DNA of 6,867 nucleotides, taken from positions 1 through 6,867 of the forward strand of contig CAKQEI010000090.1 in assembly GCA_934230115.1 (NCBI GenBank), read 5' to 3'. The notes beneath the pieces were generated by a model. It was not told the DNA's origin. It ran no database searches and worked only from the letters and a program-made list of their open reading frames with translations. A program made the position numbers and the translations under genes. Each line of letters starts with the position of its first letter. Position 1 is the stretch's first letter. This stretch comes from an uncultured Prevotella sp. Lineage in GTDB: Bacteria > Bacteroidota > Bacteroidia > Bacteroidales > Bacteroidaceae. Below are positions 5,978 through 6,867 of the stretch, piece by piece.

Positions 5978-6263
5978 ATTGGCAAAGGAGGTTGCGGTTT
6001 CCGAGAAACTCCACCTCTCCACTACGTTCCAAGCCGTTGACGGCATTCTCCGTGTCATCAAGCAGACACTCGCCAAGGGTGAGCCTGTTATCATCCGTGG
6101 TTTCGGCACGTTCCAACCCACCGAGTGCAAGGAGCGTCCTGCACGCGATTTCAAGACTGGCAAGCCTGTCGTTATTCCGGCACACAAGTCCGCAAAGTTC
6201 CGTGTGAGCAAGGACTTCATCAAGTTTCTCAACGCTGAAGCAGGAAAGGAGGCTACCGTATGA
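5964..6263 (+). CDS. HU/IHF-family DNA-bending protein with a shortened arm
   Basis: This 99-residue protein has the full HU layout: helices 1-2 (NELAKEVAV and the segment 19-38), the hallmark IRGFGTFQPTECKERPAR (44-61), a beta-arm region (61-72), and the closing KSAKFRVSKDFIKFLN (75-90). HU dimers bend DNA by inserting a proline at each arm tip. Here the arm reads ARDFKTGKPVV, while the usual form is about ARxGRNPQTGxxI, so by eye about three residues, including the Asn-Pro, are missing. It starts at 5964 behind an A-rich leader that lies inside the preceding gene, and its stop overlaps the next ATG as ATGA. It probably compacts or shapes phage DNA for recombination or replication. Members with variable arms are common in Bacteroidales elements. 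Confidence 0.85.
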   Translation: MTKNELAKEVAVSEKLHLSTTFQAVDGILRVIKQTLAKGEPVIIRGFGTFQPTECKERPARDFKTGKPVVIPAHKSAKFRVSKDFIKFLNAEAGKEATV

Positions 6264-6706
6264 TGCTCTATGAATGTGGTGTCCGCTACGAGCGGACTAT
6301 GGAGAACGGCATGACAAAGAAAGTCACCGAGCTGTACCTTGTCGATGCACTTTCCTTTGCCGAGGCTGAGGGACGCATCACAAATGAGATGGAGCCGTAC
6401 ATTTCGGGCGAGTTCGATGTGGTTACTATCAAGCGCACCAACATTTCCGAGATTGTAGAGGGGCTGTCCACTGCCGACAAATGGTTCAAGGCTAAACTCA
6501 TGTACATCACCATTGACGAGAAAACAGGCAAGGAGAAGAAACAAGCGGTTCACTTCATCGTCCGTGCCTCCGACATCAACAACGCCCACATCTGTGTTGT
6601 CGAGCACATGAAAGGTTCTGTGATGGACTACGAGATTGCCACGCTTGACGAAACCAAGATTATGGATTTATTCCGCTACAAGGTTAATACGAGCGACAAT
6701 GGCTAA
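6260..6706 (+). CDS. DUF4494-family protein
   Basis: This 148-residue protein resembles DUF4494, a family found in Bacteroidales genomes and phages and of unknown function. Supporting stretches are the N-terminal VTELYLVDALSFAEAEGRI (22-40), the central DKWFKAKLMYITIDEKTGKEKK (73-94), then VHFIVRASDINNAH (97-110) and VVEHMKGSVMDYEIATL (113-129), in that order. The alternation of short beta-like segments and helices suggests a compact alpha/beta fold with no evident catalytic residues. It is translationally coupled to the HU-like gene by ATGA (ATG at 6260; a second in-frame ATG follows at 6263), and its stop overlaps the next start as ATGGCTAA. Association with DNA-metabolism genes points to a role in that pathway, which is inference. 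Family recognition is from memory of the pattern. Confidence 0.78.
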   Translation: MMLYECGVRYERTMENGMTKKVTELYLVDALSFAEAEGRITNEMEPYISGEFDVVTIKRTNISEIVEGLSTADKWFKAKLMYITIDEKTGKEKKQAVHFIVRASDINNAHICVVEHMKGSVMDYEIATLDETKIMDLFRYKVNTSDNG

Positions 6707-6867
6707 GTTTTCTTCATTTGCTTTCCAAGGCCGGAATAAGTACGGCAACGAGCGTGTGGGCGGTCATGCCTCCAAGAAAGAGCATTACCGTGCTGCCCAG
6801 CTCCGCCTCATGGAGCGTGCCGGACTTATCTCCGACCTGCGGGAGCAGGTGTCCTACGAGTTGATAC
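6699..6867 (+). CDS. DUF1064 family, predicted nuclease (partial, C-terminus beyond window)
   Basis: The window ends 56 residues into this gene. The visible part, from NKYGNERVGGHASKKEHYRAAQ (13-34) through LMERAGLISDLREQVSYELI (37-56), matches the start of DUF1064 proteins ('NKYgnkkv..dG..fdSkkEa.ry..Lkll..aG.I.dLe.Qv.felip'). These phage proteins are thought to be PD-(D/E)XK nucleases related to VRR-NUC or resolvase-like enzymes; the Glu in SKKE (residue 28) would be the first active-site acid, and the D-x-K part would lie downstream of the window. It begins with ATGGCTAA overlapping the DUF4494 stop. It is the second predicted nuclease of the cassette and a candidate for processing recombination intermediates. 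Confidence 0.8.
   Translation, partial: MAKFSSFAFQGRNKYGNERVGGHASKKEHYRAAQLRLMERAGLISDLREQVSYELI

Noticed and set aside
1..6867. CRISPR array, insertion sequence with transposase, or rRNA
   Set aside because: No regularly spaced repeats, no transposase-like reading frame and no rRNA-like stretch are visible anywhere in the window.

Overview
The window reads as part of the early, DNA-metabolism region of a temperate phage or prophage from a member of the Bacteroidales (Bacteroides/Prevotella-like gut bacteria). The reasons are that all genes lie on the + strand and are tightly packed with short overlaps; start codons follow A-rich leaders and lack good Shine-Dalgarno sequences, as is usual in Bacteroidota; and the gene families (RecT, a DUF1351-like coiled-coil protein, a RecE/YqaJ-type PD-(D/E)XK nuclease, a phage-type SNF2 helicase, an HU-like protein, DUF4494, DUF1064) typically occur together in such elements. 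No structural, lysis or integrase gene is visible, so the host and the state of the element (free phage, prophage or other mobile element) are inferences.

Layout. Positions 1-703 hold small accessory genes: the tail of an upstream gene, a 45-residue cysteine-rich protein, an 84-residue two-helix membrane protein and a 90-residue helix-turn-helix protein. Positions 704-848 are the only sizeable non-coding gap. It carries a compact 93-bp structured element (713-805) with 6-bp terminal inverted repeats and abutting 8-bp direct repeats, plus arms resembling tRNA D and T arms, followed by an AT-rich leader. Positions 849-4084 are the recombination core: RecT annealase, a 408-residue coiled-coil protein of the kind that accompanies RecT, a very acidic DnaJ-zinc-finger-like protein and a 225-residue RecE-like nuclease. 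Positions 4104-5820 hold a small Cys/His protein and a compact SNF2 helicase. Positions 5813-6706 hold a 54-residue helical protein, an HU-like DNA-binding protein and a DUF4494 protein. The window ends inside a DUF1064 protein, a predicted nuclease.

How the parts fit. The nuclease would resect double-strand ends, RecT would coat and anneal the resulting single strands, and the SNF2 motor, HU-like protein and DUF1064 nuclease would remodel, bend or process DNA and recombination intermediates. That is a phage single-strand-annealing recombination/replication module. The cassette type is known. The less ordinary parts are the small structured element before recT, an SSB-like acidic tip on RecT, the DnaJ-like acidic protein inside the recET-like pair, a shortened arm in the HU-like protein, and a repeated ATGGCTRA stop/start overlap that marks three gene junctions.
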